NCBI RefSeq assembly: GCF_047511655.1
Contig: NC_133395.1
Coordinates: forward strand, 75,572,158-75,636,157
Source: Castor canadensis
Lineage: Eukaryota; Chordata; Mammalia; Rodentia; Castoridae
Direction of reading: 5' to 3'
DNA: 64,000 nt
Part shown: positions 10,926 through 22,018 of the stretch, piece by piece
How the letters are laid out: each line of letters starts with the position of its first letter
Numbering within the stretch: position 1 is the first letter of the stretch
Notes under the pieces: generated by a model
The model's input: the letters and a program-made list of their open reading frames with translations, nothing else
Told to the model about the DNA's origin: nothing
Databases searched by the model: none
Position numbers and translations under genes: made by a program

Positions 10926-12480
10926 AGAGTCACTCCCTCTCTTAATGCTTTTAAGGTTCTCTTTGTCTCCCAACAGTTTGGTTATGATGGTTCTAGGTGG
11001 GGATCTCTGAGTTAGTGCTACCTGAGTTCTTGACCTTCTTGAATGTGTAGATTGTTTTTCATTAAATGTGGGAAGTAACCTTCCCTTTTTCTCTCTTTTC
11101 TTCTCATTTTGAGATGCTCATTAAGTATATACTAATGCACTTGATAGATAATGTATTTTGTTTTATATATACATAGTTTCTTTTGATAGTACAGGGATTT
11201 GAACTCAGGGCCTCATGAATGCTAGGGAAATGCTTTTTACTACCAAGCTGCAGCCCAGCCCTTTGTTGATATTCTTTATTTGGTGAAATATCACACTCAC
11301 AGTTTCCTTTGGTTCTGTAGAGATGACTTCCTTCCTTCAGTTCTTTAACTGAACATACTTAAAAGATTGAAAGTCTTTGTCTAGTAAGTCCAATATCTGG
11401 GCTTCTTCAGGGAAAGTTTCTATCTCACTGTTTTTGCCTCTTTTTTTTTTTTTTGACTATAGTCTATCCTTTCTTTTTTCTTTGCATGTCTCATAATGTT
11501 TTTATTGAAAACTGGACATTTAAAATAATACAGTATAGCAATTTTGGAAATCACATTCTGCCCTGTCCCCAGGATTTATTGTTGTTTTGTTTAGTGACCT
11601 TTCTGAACTAATTGTGTAAATCCTACATTCTTTGTCATGTTTAGGTAGCTTGGTGTCATTTAACTGATGGACACAGTTTCCTTGAATGCTCTGAGTGCGT
11701 GTGAGAGCTGCCTTTCATCGTGACAACTCTGCTTTACACTGCTCCCTTTCTGCGTGTGCAGAGCCCTGGGTCAGCTGGGGTGAGTTTAGGGCCTCCCTGG
11801 GTTTTTCTGTGCATGCGTGTAGCATAACCCTGGGCACGCACGTGCCCTTCCAGATGCTTTGAAAAATAAAGGCTTTTGAAAGACCCCGTGGACCTCTCAT
11901 TCCTCAGATTTTTCCTTTTAAGCTTTTTGACCAAAAAAGTCCATGGACTCAGACATTCACAGAGCATCATCCAGTCAGAAAGTTAATCAATTGCCTCCAA
12001 TTGTTTTAGAGAAATATCCCTGGATATATCCAGGGGGCTTTTTGCCTAGGATAAGCCCTAAGTCAGGCCAAATAAAGATAGTATTGCACATTAGGTCTAC
12101 CAGGGAACTACAGGAGAGGACATGGAATGGCAGTTCCCTGGGTATGAGCCTTTGGGGGTTCCTTAACCCCATTTTGCTGCCTCTTGGCTGTCAGGCTACT
12201 GGCTTTACTGTCATGGGTCATTTCCAATGCCCCCACAAAGAGGGAGATAGGGGATGGGAATAGACAAGATAAGATACCACAAAGTTCAGCCTTCATACCA
12301 AGACCCAGCCATTTGTACTGAATAAAAGCTTCCCAGATTGCTATAAGCCTTTGGTTAGTTTACAGAGTTCTAGAAAAGTTGATTTTGACAATTATTTTTG
12401 TGCCAGTTTTCTTGTTGCCTTTTGGGAGGAGAGAATGTTTGGATTATCAATGATTAGTTGACTTGTCAATTACCAAACAG
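10926..12480 (-). mobile_element. Old L1 (L1M-like) ORF1 and 5' region, reverse
   Basis: The plus strand shows antisense ORF1 phrases ('ccaacagtttggttatgatggttctagg', 'cttgaatgtgtagattg') at 10975-11070, then antisense upstream sequence ('gtctagtaagtccaatatctgggcttcttcag', 'gaaaactggacatt'), ending near 12480 in 'gttctagaaaagttgattttgac'. The order ORF2-ORF1-5' region from left to right fits one minus-strand L1 from about 9800 to 12480 with internal deletions. A SINE interrupts it. The 11700-12300 part is the least certain. Confidence 0.65.
11183..11272 (-). mobile_element. ID-like SINE, reverse, inside old L1
   Basis: Reverse complement of a tRNA-derived SINE: 'tagtacagggatttgaactcagggcc' is the B-box side and 'ctaccaagctgcagcccagccc' the 5' end. 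About 85 bp, no B1-like head. Confidence 0.85.
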
Positions 12481-12689
12481 CTTAATAGTATTATTATTAA
12501 TTGTACTTATGTTTTGGAGAACCACTCTGGCCCTAGTGTGCAGAAAATGCAGGGGTTTAAGGAAGACAGGAGTCAGGGAGATGGGGTGGGTGTTTGGGGG
12601 TCAGCAGGCAGCAGATGAGACTGACCTGCCCTGAGATGGGACAGTAGCTTATCCCTATTAAGAATGACTGATAATGTGTTGAATGAGTC

Positions 12690-12850
12690 GTTTGCAGGGT
12701 CTGTGCTCAGAGTTTTATATACTTTTTGTACCTTATTGTATCCATTTCAAAGGTGAAGAACTAAATTTAGAGGACTTCAGTTCCTTTCCCAAGGTCACGC
12801 AGGTAAAATACGGTCAGAGCAGATTTTTCAATCTTTATTATTCTACTCTG
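12690..12850 (+). mobile_element. MIR SINE
   Basis: The MIR core is recognisable from 'ccatttcaaaggtgaagaacta' and 'cccaaggtcacgcaggtaaa'. Ancient mammalian-wide SINE, diverged. Confidence 0.75.
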
Positions 12851-12869
12851 CATTTCTAGAAGCAGGCTT

Positions 12870-13800
12870 AATAATGACAGTAAGAAATGAATTCTTCATT
12901 CATTATCAGCTATATGCTAGGTACTATTCTAGGGGCTGAGGACAATAGAAAACAAAATCCCTATTCTCATGGATCTAACATTCTAGTTGGTGAAGACAGA
13001 CAACAAATATATGAGCAAACTCTATCTTATGTTTGGTAAAAATGAGTGTTAAGATAGAGAAAGAGAGGGGGCATTGGATGCATAAGGGGAAGTTTAGATA
13101 AAGCAACCAGATAAGGCCTTAGGAGAGTGATGTTTGAATAAGCACCTGAAACTCAGGGAGGAATCAAATGCTTAGCCACATGAATAGCACTGTAGGCAGA
13201 GGAGATAAGTGCAAAAGCCCTGAGGCAGGAACAGCAAGTGGCTAGGGTGGTGAGTAAAGCCAAATGAATATGACGTGATGAGGTCAGAGAGGTGATGGGT
13301 ACCCAGACCACGTCCTTCCTGGTGAGTTTGACTTTGAGAGTGACATGATTAAAGGATTTATTGTTAAGAACAGAAAGACAAGGTCAAAACCTAGGAGGCC
13401 AAGTAGGAAGCTCTGTAGTAACCCAGGAAAGACCGTGGTGGCTTGCACAAGGTGGTAGTAGTGAAGAGGGTGACCAGGGATCAACTCCTGTGTCTATTTT
13501 GAAGGTTGAGGTCATGGGTTTACTGATACCCTGGAGGCAGGGAATGAGAAAGTAATGTGGTCAAGGTGTTAGCCATTGGAAGACAGAGTTGCCCTTGCTG
13601 GGACAGGGAAGAGTGAGTCGGTGAAGGAGGGCAGGTACCATGGCTGGGAGCGTGTACTGTGAATTCAGTAACCTCATGAGGCTTTCTAGTGGGCAAGGGT
13701 GTAGACAAATCCTCTGTGCATATGGATGATATTTATGGCCACAAGCTTGAATGAGCAAGAGTAGGGTAAAGGAGAGGACCAACAAATGCCCATTGGTAGC
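12870..13800 (+). mobile_element. Ancient mammalian-wide interspersed repeat, about 0.9 kb
   Basis: A chain of familiar phrases: 'gctaggtactattctaggggctgagga', 'tctcatggatctaacattctag', 'gcaaaagccctgaggcaggaacagcaagtggc', 'gaggtcagagaggtgatggg', 'gagagtgacatgattaaaggattta' and 'gtggtggcttgcacaaggtggtagtag'. This is a widely dispersed old element; I do not assign the class with certainty (L2-like or old LTR). Related pieces lie at 29505-29665, 41795-43330 and 53290-53520. Confidence 0.7.
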
Positions 13801-14110
13801 CTCATGGTAAAGGGGCAAGAGTAGAAGTCCTTTGTCCCCCTCGCCTTTGTCTCTTGCTATTCTGCCTCTGCAGCGGTCGCACTCCAACAGCAATACTCAC
13901 ACTGATGACCCTGAGTTACAAACAACAAGCAGGTGTGCTGCTGAGCACCCAGTGTGCCTGCTCTTGTGTTCTGCTCATCTTCCTAACCCAAGAAAGGGAA
14001 ACTGGATAGTAAAAATTTAAAGATTATATAAGCTGTAATGAGACTTCTGATGCACCAAAATGGTGAGAGTTAATAAATGTGTACTGTCTTAAGCTATTAA
14101 AAAAAAAAAA
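13801..14110 (+). other. Possible LTR tail containing a mini-exon-like stretch
   Basis: A pyrimidine tract ends in 'tctgcctctgcag' at 13873 and is followed by 59 bases open in frame to a 'CAG|gtgtgc' donor-like site at 13932-13933. The encoded stretch is Ser/Thr/Asn-rich and matches no protein I know. Further on, 'gagttaataaatgtgtactgtcttaagc' at 14068-14095 looks like a MaLR-type LTR end, so the whole block may be a diverged LTR. Confidence 0.35.
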
Positions 14111-14995
14111 CCCAAAAAAATTTCAACAAAAAAAGTTAAACTTTATGCAAACAAATGTTTGCAATTCAAATGGCTAAGCTTCAGTTTGGGGTAGAATGAA
14201 TTACTATGCATTATTAGCTCCTGCCCAGGGATGTTTGGATAAGTGAGCTTTTGCTGTGTGTTCATTAAGCCAAGATGGGAGAGTGGAAGCCAGGGAGGAT
14301 CTGGGGACAGAACTTCCTCAAGGGCTCCTGATCCAGGATCAAGGACCACTGAGCACTCAGCACTCTCCCAAGCTGGGAGTCTGCAAGAGCGAATTCCTGT
14401 TCCCCACTGGTGTCAATCAATCCTCCCAGTGGGCTGGGGAAAGCAGCTCTCTGTTCCTGTTACTCCTCTTTTTCCTCAGCACCTCCCTTCTCTCCCATAC
14501 GGGAGCCATCCTTTTAATCCATTGCCACAAACAGTTGGCTCAACCCAACCATGCTTTTCCTCTGTCATGTCTTTTTGCTGCAATCTGTGGTTACAGATTT
14601 TAAAGACTTAATAGATGTATGTGTTTTTCTATCCCCAAGGAAGGAAATGAAGATTTTGATTTGGCCTTGTTTTCCACCATCATGTTTTTGTTGTCATTCT
14701 AGAAATGGAGTAGAAAATTGCTGCTGTTCCCTTGTTGCCCAACTGCCCACGCCACTTCCAGTCCTTGGGAAGAAAAATCAATTGTTTTTACAAATTTCAT
14801 TCAGACATTTGGACTACTATTTGCTAAAATCTTCCCCATTCTTTCCTCTGACCAACCCATAGTTTTGTGATGGAAAAAAGAAACCACTATTCCCATATTG
14901 ATGAGAAATCATCTGCTATTGTCTCCTTTCATTATAAAACAGAACCTAACTTTGTCACGGGGCATTAATTCAGTGGATGAAATGTTCACACAACT
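14111..14995. other. Unassigned DNA
   Basis: Overlapping open frames of 103-122 codons at 14243-14862 show no domain and overlap each other in several frames, so none is called. No repeat is recognised. Confidence 0.4.
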
Positions 14996-15019
14996 TTGAA
15001 TTTCTCTACTATTCATGAC

Positions 15020-15185
15020 TTTTAGCTGTATACCAAACAATGCTTATAAGTATTGCAATCTTTGAACAGGCAAAGGAAGCTATTTTAAATCCCACTTTAT
15101 AGATAAACCAACTGAGGCCAAGGAACTTAACTGTCTAGCTTAGGACCGCACACAAGCCCGGCCTATGAGAGCTCTTCACAGTAGT
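15020..15185 (+). mobile_element. MIR SINE
   Basis: 'ttttaaatcccactttatagataaaccaactgaggccaaggaacttaac' is the conserved MIR 3' core. The flanks are too diverged to place the ends precisely. Confidence 0.75.
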
Positions 15186-15251
15186 GTCCACTACTCTTAT
15201 GAGATCAAGGTCACCTCTTATTTCCCAAATTTGTGTATTTTGTACTGCAAT

Positions 15252-15436
15252 CATGACTTTTTTTGTTGACGCTACTGGAGTTTGAGCTTGGCATTTTACC
15301 ACTCGTGCCATACCCTCATTTAATCTTCATCACCATTTAAAAGACCCTGTCTCCAAAGAGAGCCCCATTCTGAGGAACTAAGGGTTAGATCTTTAACACA
15401 TGAAATTTCGGGGGACACAATTCAGACTGCCAGCTC
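15252..15436 (-). mobile_element. SINE scrap followed by LTR end, both reverse
   Basis: 15258-15320 resembles a reversed ID-like SINE ('gctactggagtttgagcttgg...ccactcgtgcc'), badly decayed. 15336-15436 matches the reversed start of a MaLR LTR ('gggttagatctttaacacatgaaatttcgggggacacaattcagac'). Confidence 0.6.
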
Positions 15437-16004
15437 CAGATTGGCTTATCATGTGACCCACTGAAAAAAACCACTTTGAGCATAAACACACAGTAAGTCT
15501 ACTTAATTATTACAAACTGTGTTCTAGTGGACTAATATATTTGCACCTTGTCAATCATTCCTATATATACAAAATTTGAAGGATAAACCAGACATAGATA
15601 GAAGTTCTATTTATTACGAAACCCAGAGGATCGTCTCAATATACTAGGTGTAAGGCACTCCGCCTTGGGGACCATTGTGCTGCCTTTGTGGTTAGCACCT
15701 CCATCTCTCTGACTCTCCTCTGGGAACCCACCTGCACTCTACATTGGCATGTTCTTAGATGTGAACATCTTCAGTTAGATTACAGTGAATTCTTCTGGCC
15801 CAGAGCTGTCCTCTCTCTCTAAGCAGACTTACTCTACATCTTTCCTGTCAATCTGTGTTGACTGCTAGCTTGCCTCAGCATTGGAGGCAAGCTCCCATTC
15901 CTTGAGGGCATGGGTCAGTCTACCACCTGTGCCTTCCATTTGCCACCCAACAATCTTCTGTGATAACTTCATTCTTTTATGTTCCATTTCCCTGGCCCCA
16001 CTGC
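15437..16004. other. Unassigned DNA
   Basis: No repeat, exon or RNA gene is recognised. Confidence 0.4.
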
Positions 16005-16356
16005 TAAGGTATGAATGTATTCCTCAGAGTTCATGTGTTAGAAACTTAATCCCCACTCTCATGGTGGCCAGGTGCGGTGTAATGGTAGGTGTTTGGGTCA
16101 TGGGAGGTATTTTGGGTCCATCCTTATGAGTGGATTAATCCTGATTATAAAAAGATTTGAGGCTGCAAGTGTAACCTTTTGCTCTCTCACCGTGTGGTAC
16201 CTTCCACCTGCTATTACGCAGCAAGGCACTGACCACATGGGCCCCTCAATCCTAGACTTCCAGCCTCCAGAGCCACTAGTCAATATGTTTCTGTTGTTTA
16301 GCAACTATCCAGTCTCAGGTGTTCTGTCACAGCAGCACAGGATAGACTAAGACCAC
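16005..16356 (+). mobile_element. MaLR (MLT1-like) solitary LTR
   Basis: Opens 'aaggtatgaatgtattcctcagagttcatgtgttagaaacttaatcc', continues 'gtaggtgtttgggtcatggg' and 'ccagcctccagagcc', and ends 'gcacaggatagactaagacc'. All are standard MLT1-type LTR phrases in forward order. Confidence 0.9.
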
Positions 16357-16834
16357 AGGTAGGCTGTAGGCTCTATGAAGGTACGGATTAGTCTAGCATA
16401 TGCTTCTTGAACCTCATTGCTGTAACTTTCCACGTCCTCACATAGTCACGTAGAAAATGGGCAGCATATTATTGCTTTAGTTGGTATAAATTCAAGTCTT
16501 ACCATTAAGCATACACGTAGATGAGACTTAAACACAATTTAGAAAAAGATTTTTACATCAATAAAACTCTTCTGAAGAGTTCTTGGGGAGAAACATATGT
16601 AAAAGGCATCACATTTGGCTTGTGTGGTAATTTTTAGGGTATGACACAGGACTATGGGTGAGGCAAAACCTGGCCTCTGCTTCAGCCCTGAGTAGCCTCA
16701 GGGAAGTGACCCTTAAGGTGTTGTCTGGACTATTTTTGAAAGAAAACCAAAGGAAGACTGGGAAGTTGCCATGTTGAAGAGGTTGAAAGACTCCAAGAAG
16801 CAGGAAGCCTCCATTGTTCTGCCCATAAAGAGAA
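16357..16834. other. Unassigned DNA
   Basis: Nothing recognised apart from a possible decayed MIR near 16650-16740. Confidence 0.35.
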
Positions 16835-17055
16835 AAAACTCATAGTTACAGAACATCTGTTATGTCCCAGGCACTGTTCTGGTTCTTCCCCTACACAATG
16901 GCCTTTAATCCTTACGACACCACAAGTTATAAAGCACCTTTTTGCATTTTGCATGTCTGTACTTAGAGAAGTAATTTTCTTCACACTGTATCACAGTCTG
17001 GTATGCGTGTGGAGGATCTAAGATTTGAAACCAGGTCTTTCTGACTTAGGGAGAC
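16835..17055 (+). mobile_element. MIR SINE
   Basis: 'catctgttatgtcccaggcactgttctgg', 'tttaatccttacgacaccac' and 'gatttgaaaccaggtctttctgac' follow the MIR consensus order over about 200 bp, near full length. Confidence 0.85.
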
Positions 17056-17139
17056 CAGGGCTTCGCCTAGCATTTTATCTAGACCTGGTGATTCCAGGTA
17101 ATGGCTCATTTGCTAACAATGTTCCTTGACCCTTCTACT

Positions 17140-17425
17140 TCTATCTAAAAGTGCCTTGTTAGGTGGAGACAGGAGGATTGAGGTTTGAGGCCAGCCAGAA
17201 CAAAAGTTAGCAAGACACTATCTGATGTAGTGGTGCATGCCTATAATCCCAGCTACTTAGGAGGTGGAGGTAGGAGAATCTGGGTTCAAAGACAGCCAAG
17301 GTGAAGTTAATGTAAACCCTACTTGAAAAACAAACTAAAAGCATTAGGACTGGGAGTGTAGCTCAAGTGGTAGAGCACTTGACTCTGAGTTCAATCTCCA
17401 GGACTGCAAATACATACATAAATAC
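17140..17425 (+). mobile_element. Composite B1-like/ID-like SINE, forward
   Basis: A B1-like fragment (17155-17220) is followed by a second B1-like unit ('gtggtgcatgcctataatcccagctactt', 17230-17330) and an ID-like unit ('gactgggagtgtagctcaagtggtagagcac', 17349-17380, A box; 'gagttcaatctcc', B box). The tail is a CATA-rich repeat to 17425. Confidence 0.9.
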
Positions 17426-17565
17426 ACACATAAAATAAGAGTGCCTTGCCCCATCCCCCCTTCCCCCAGTAGAGCTCCCTTCCCAGTAAGATGGGCTGGC
17501 AGCACAAAGGTGCTCATTAGTGACTGTTGACTGACATGGTGTTCTCACATACATCTCTTGGGGAC

Positions 17566-17920
17566 TGCTATGGCTTGGATAAGGGTCAACGAAAGACCCT
17601 TGTGTTAAAGGTTTGGCCCCAGCCTGTGACACTATTGGAAGATAGTGGAACTTATGAGCCGTGGAGCCTTGTGGGAGGACCTCAGGCCATTGGGGACGTG
17701 CCTTGGAGGGCACCGAACTCTTTCTCTTCCTCTCTTTTGTTTCCAGGCCATGAGGTGAGTGGTTCTGCTCTGTGACACACTCCTGCCATGATGTACTGCC
17801 TCGCCACAGAACCAAAGCAGTGGGACCAATAAATCATGAACTAGAAACTCCAAGACACTGAGCCAAATAAATCTCCAAGGCATTTATAATACTGAAGGCA
17901 AACTGACTCACACAGGGACC
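17566..17920 (+). mobile_element. MaLR/ERVL-type solitary LTR
   Basis: Opens 'tgctatggcttggataagggtc', carries 'gtgttaaaggtttggccccag', a pyrimidine-rich middle and 'ccatgatgtactgcctcgcc', and ends 'gagccaaataaatctc' plus 'gcaaactgactca'. Layout and AATAAA position fit a rodent MaLR LTR. Confidence 0.8.
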
Positions 17921-18789
17921 ATGCTTATCACCATGGAAGGAGACACTGAGGGCAGGCCAGCTGTGGAGCTTTCTGGACATGCCAGGCAGTCAGCTATCTC
18001 TTGGGCTCTGATGAAGGCATGTTGGGGTTTGCAGGCTTAAGTTTGGCAGCAGTGGGAGACTAATTATGGGCTATTTGATGCTTAGCAGCCCTTACTTAGG
18101 CTGTGATGTCAAGACCAGCAGCACACACAGGGAGATTTTGTCACTGAATTTAAATGAAGGAGCAGGGAGCCCTATCTTCACAGTGTCTCTCCTGATGCTG
18201 GCCTGACCTCCTGGTTTAAGGAGAGCTGTGGGTGCTTCTGTGTGCTGATTCAGGGAATCTGACTCAGCACATCTACCTATGGTATGCAGTTCTCCCCAAG
18301 ACTTCTCCTTTAGGGATATTTGCAAAGAGATGTCAGCTTCGTGGGCAAAGTCACTGACAGTGTTTGGTGTGTTCAGGGGCTCTTACTTCTACATAAGTGT
18401 GCAACACTATAAAAAATGATGTACCTTGTCACTGGATGGAATGGCAGGCATCTGCCCTTGTGTCAATCCTGCCCTCATGCCTACCTGATTTATAAACAAG
18501 CCACAATAAGAGGTCAACAACAATAAGTAATTATAAAACAGAGCAACCACAATGATATGTTGTAATAAAGTTTTGTGGCTGTACTCTCCCTGGAGAGTCA
18601 AGATAGATAGTAGTATTTCTGGAACACAGTTGGTCACAGGGCACAGAAAGAACAGAAAGCAAAACCATGGACAAGGTGGATGACTTTGTCAAAATGCCAG
18701 GCTAGTGCCTTTGTGTGAGCAGAGCCCTGCAGTGGGTTCAGCAAGGGGACTTGTGGAAGGTGTTCCTTCTAAAGTGGAAAGTGACACCA
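17921..18789. other. Unassigned DNA
   Basis: No repeat, exon or RNA gene is recognised. Confidence 0.4.
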
Positions 18790-18968
18790 GTTTATGTACA
18801 CTCTGCTCATGCTTACTGCCCTTACTACATTTATTCTTCACACAAATGAGAAAGACATTATTATTCCTATCTTCCAGGTAAGGATGCTGAGGGTCAGAGA
18901 CACCAAGGGACACAATAGCTAGTAAGAGCCAGGATCAGAACCCAGGCTGGGCTCCAGAGCTCATGTTT
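18790..18968 (+). mobile_element. MIR SINE
   Basis: 'ttattattcctatcttccaggtaaggatgctgagggtcagagac' and 'gccaggatcagaacccaggctgggctccagagc' match the MIR core and 3' part. Confidence 0.8.
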
Positions 18969-20114
18969 TCTCCTCAGCCTTTGAACTCAGGAGAATTGTG
19001 ACCTTCAGGCAGACAGAGGGAGCAGAGGGCTGGTTACCAGAGACTGTACAAACATGGCTTTTGAATCCTTTATTGACATACCACTTCTTGTCTCAGCAAG
19101 AGGGGCTTTCTTTGTAGTTCTCTGCACCTATCTCTGAAGTGGGAGCTACTGTCTTACTCTCTTCTTTATTGGTTAGCATCCAATCAGCCCTGAATCAGTC
19201 AATCCAGCCAGGTGTGTTTTAAGGTGTGACAGACATGGGGCGACATTGCCTCCCTGTACCAGATGGTGCTTTGATTCATTTTAGTCCATTGAGATGGCAA
19301 TGAGAGGATACAAAGGACAGACATCAGCGAATGGCTTTCATCTTCCATTTTTCCCCCACTGAATTCAGTGGCAGGTGCCACTTGGGTCACAAAAGCACAG
19401 TGGGTTCTGCAAAGATCTGAGTAGGGCCAGTTCCCAGAGCCTGTGCCAATTCACTGGGTTAAGGGCAGATATACAGATTTGCTAGCACATCATGAGAGAG
19501 AGAAAGAGAGAGAGAGAACTCTGACCTTTTTCCCAAAGTAGAAATTGTAGATTCCTAGTAATACCTCATCCTAACTCTATCTTATTGTCAAAGGAATGAA
19601 TATCTCTCCAAGTCATTGGCAGAGACATTGTCAAAAGAGTAAAGGTGAATGATTCCTGAAGCTAGGGTGAGGGCCCTTTAAGTACCTCCCTTGGAGCAGA
19701 GATTGGTCTGGGCTTGTTGACATCACTGGTTTCCTAAGAGAAGGCAGGGTCATTATGAGGTGGCTTCACGGTGACTCAGGCCACACTGGAAGATTCTCCC
19801 AAGGCTGAGAAGCTCTTCATTCATCTGAGCAGTGAGGTGACCTGACCAGTCACTGTCACCCAGTGAGCCAGGAGAGCTAGGACAGGAACTGGGTCCCAGG
19901 TCTGAGGGAAGACATCACTGTGCCTCCAGCTGACTTGGCTGCCTTTGGCTTCCCATTATGAAAAATGACCACAGCCATATTTCCTATTTGTTCCCTGAGG
20001 GAGGAGTGTATGAACAATGTGCCCCTCCGCCCCAGCTCTATAAAAAAGCAGAGCAGTGCTCTTTAAAAGACCCATTTTTCCAAAAAAAAAAGAACTTCTG
20101 AGAAAGTGTGTCTT
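18969..20114. other. Unassigned DNA with a GA repeat
   Basis: A (GA)n tract with one AA interruption lies at 19494-19520. A GC-box-like string at 20021-20035 and a TATAAAAAA string at 20039-20047 resemble a core promoter in spacing, but no transcript is visible downstream. The rest is unrecognised. Confidence 0.4.
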
Positions 20115-20290
20115 CAAGAGACAGCATGGATTGGTAGAAAGTGTTAATGGGAGTCAGGATTGTTTCTGCCTTGGTTTTACCATGAATCCTTTGTATGATC
20201 TTAAGGAGAAGTCACTAAGAACCTTGGGTGGTTTACCTATAAAAAATGAAGCAGTTAAACTGACGCTTGAGTGGTTTTCCCATGTATCTG
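20115..20290 (+). mobile_element. MIR SINE
   Basis: 'acagcatggattggtagaaagtg...gggagtcaggattg', then a stretch equivalent to 'aagtcactaagaacc...gtttacctataaaaaatgaag', follows the MIR consensus in order. Diverged. Confidence 0.7.
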
Positions 20291-20765
20291 ATGGTGGGAC
20301 AACTCAGATTCCACAATGGTAAAAATCTCTCAGAAACCTGATAGACAAAATGCGTAAGATGAGCGCTCACTCACTGAAGGCAGGTGAAGACGGGCAGAAT
20401 CCACTCTGAACAACTTCCGACACCCCACACTTCTCGGGGCCCACAGGATTCTACCAATGTGAGAATCTCCACAGGTCTCTAACACACTGCCACATTTCCC
20501 ATCAAGAGATGGCTCTCTTATTTCATGTTAATTTGGAGGAAGAACCTACTAATTTACCTAATTATGGACTTGCTAAGGAAGAATATCTTCTGAGTTCTGC
20601 ACTGGGGGAAACCTCTAGACAGTGTGCCCCTTTGGCCCACATCCTTGACCAGAGGCCTTCCTCACTGGCTACTTCCTGAGAAACATGATCCCAGACTAGC
20701 ACAGAAAACACGGATGTCACTTCTCCAACCAACCCAATGAGACCGCCTTTAAGTTAGGAGCATAA
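20291..20765. other. Unassigned DNA
   Basis: No repeat or exon recognised. Confidence 0.35.
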
Positions 20766-20937
20766 CCCTAAGGTCTGAATGTTTGTGCCTTCCTCCAAAT
20801 TCAGGTGTTGACATCCTAACTGCCGACACAATGATATTTGGAGGTGATGCCTCTGGAAGGTGAAAAGGTCATGAGGACAGAGCCCTTGGAAATGTGATTA
20901 CTGTCCTTATGAAAGGGCCCCCAGTGGGAGCCAAGGG
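20766..20937 (+). mobile_element. MLT1-like LTR, left half
   Basis: 'aaggtctgaatgtttgtgcc', 'ggaggtgatgcctctggaaggtg' and 'aggtcatgaggacagagccc' are forward MLT1 LTR phrases. The element stops at the RPL29 retrocopy and resumes near 21535. Confidence 0.85.
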
Positions 20938-21525
20938 TTATAGTAAAGACATAGTTCAAGAACCACACTACATACAAATCCCCAAATGACACAGAAATGG
21001 CATCAAAAAACTCAACCACAAAGATATGAATTTCTAAAGCATGTGAATACCAAATTCCTGAGGGTTGTGGCACTTTGCTGAGAAGTATAAGAAGGGCCTG
21101 AAAAAGATGCAGCCACCAATGTCAAGGCCATGAATGTGCCGCCCAGGCCATGAAGCTCCTTGTAAAGCCCGAGGAGGTTAGGTCCCAAGGGGCATCAGCC
21201 ACAGTTCAGTGGACTTCCCTACATGGCCCACTCTAAGCTTGGGACACATGCTTGTGCCCACATCACCAAGGTTGTCAGGCTCTGCTGACCAGAGGTCAAA
21301 GCCATGAACAAACCAAGGCCTATACTGAAGCTTTGGCTAAAGCTCCAGCTTCAGTTTCAGCTCCAGCTTGGGTTCCTAAAGGTGTCCAGGCCCCCATAAA
21401 AGCTCCAGAATGGAGGCCTCTGCCTGTCAACGTGAGGACAGAGGGACCGCTATGACCCTGGGCTGCTGTTGGTCTAGGGCTGGTAGCCTCCCTTGCTGTT
21501 AGTGTAAATAAACCTGAGGCAGGAT
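20938..21525 (+). pseudogene. RPL29: Processed pseudogene of ribosomal protein L29
   Basis: An intronless copy of the mRNA for RPL29, a lysine-rich protein of the large cytosolic ribosomal subunit. The text follows the parent coding sequence: start region near 20948 ('agttcaagaaccacactacatacaa'), the 'tggcacagaaatggcatcaaaaaa' block at 20989, the middle 'cctgaaaaagatgcag', and the Ala/Pro/Lys-rich C-terminal repeat at 21330-21415. The parent 3' UTR follows ('tgaggacagagggacc') with its AATAAA at 21507-21512 and end 'cctgaggcagga'. The start codon is lost, a one-base deletion near 21010 shifts the frame, and stops follow. No poly(A) tail remains. It has inserted inside an MLT1-like LTR. Not functional as a ribosomal protein gene. 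Confidence 0.95.
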
Positions 21526-21745
21526 TTGTTGGAGAAAGACAGAGAGGTCTCAGAGAGCTAGCTAGACCCCCTCCACCATATGAGGACACACAGGAGGCAC
21601 CACCTACGAGGAACAGGCTCTCAACAGACACTGATTTCCACTGGTGCCTTGTTCTTATACTTCCCAGCCTCCAGAACTGTGAGAAGCAAATACTACTTGT
21701 GTATAAACCACCTAGTTTATGATATGGACTAAGACATATAGTATA
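21526..21745 (+). mobile_element. MLT1-like LTR, right half
   Basis: Resumes with 'gagagctagctagaccccctccaccatatgaggacaca', then 'cttcccagcctccagaactgtgag' and 'gatatggactaagaca', completing the LTR started at 20766. In the consensus these two halves are adjacent, which brackets the RPL29 insertion. Confidence 0.9.
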
Positions 21746-21884
21746 AAAAACAGAATAATTTTTAAAGTACTTAAATGAGCATTAAAATCCAATAGAAAGT
21801 CTAGTGAGAGTCCACCAAGATGATGGACTATGGTAGACTCGTCAGACCATCCCTCACCTTGAGAACAAACAGAATAACTGGATA

Positions 21885-22018
21885 GAATTTTGTTTGTTTG
21901 TTTGTTTGAGACAAGGTCAGGCTATGTAGCTCCACCTAGCTTCTAAGTCATGATTCTCCTGCCTCAGCCTCCTGAGTACTGGGATTACAGGTGTCCACCA
22001 CCACATCCAGTTCTGGAG
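21885..22018 (-). mobile_element. B1-like SINE, reverse
   Basis: A (GTTT)n tail, then 'gagacaaggtcaggctatgtag' and 'cctcagcctcctgagtactgggattacagg': a reversed 7SL-derived monomer. The tail run at 21889-21909 is the reversed A-rich tail. Confidence 0.9.

Noticed and set aside
21252..21631. Ala/Pro-rich small protein and an overlapping minus-strand frame
   Set aside because: The plus frame is the C-terminal tail of the RPL29 pseudogene; the minus frame is its shadow.
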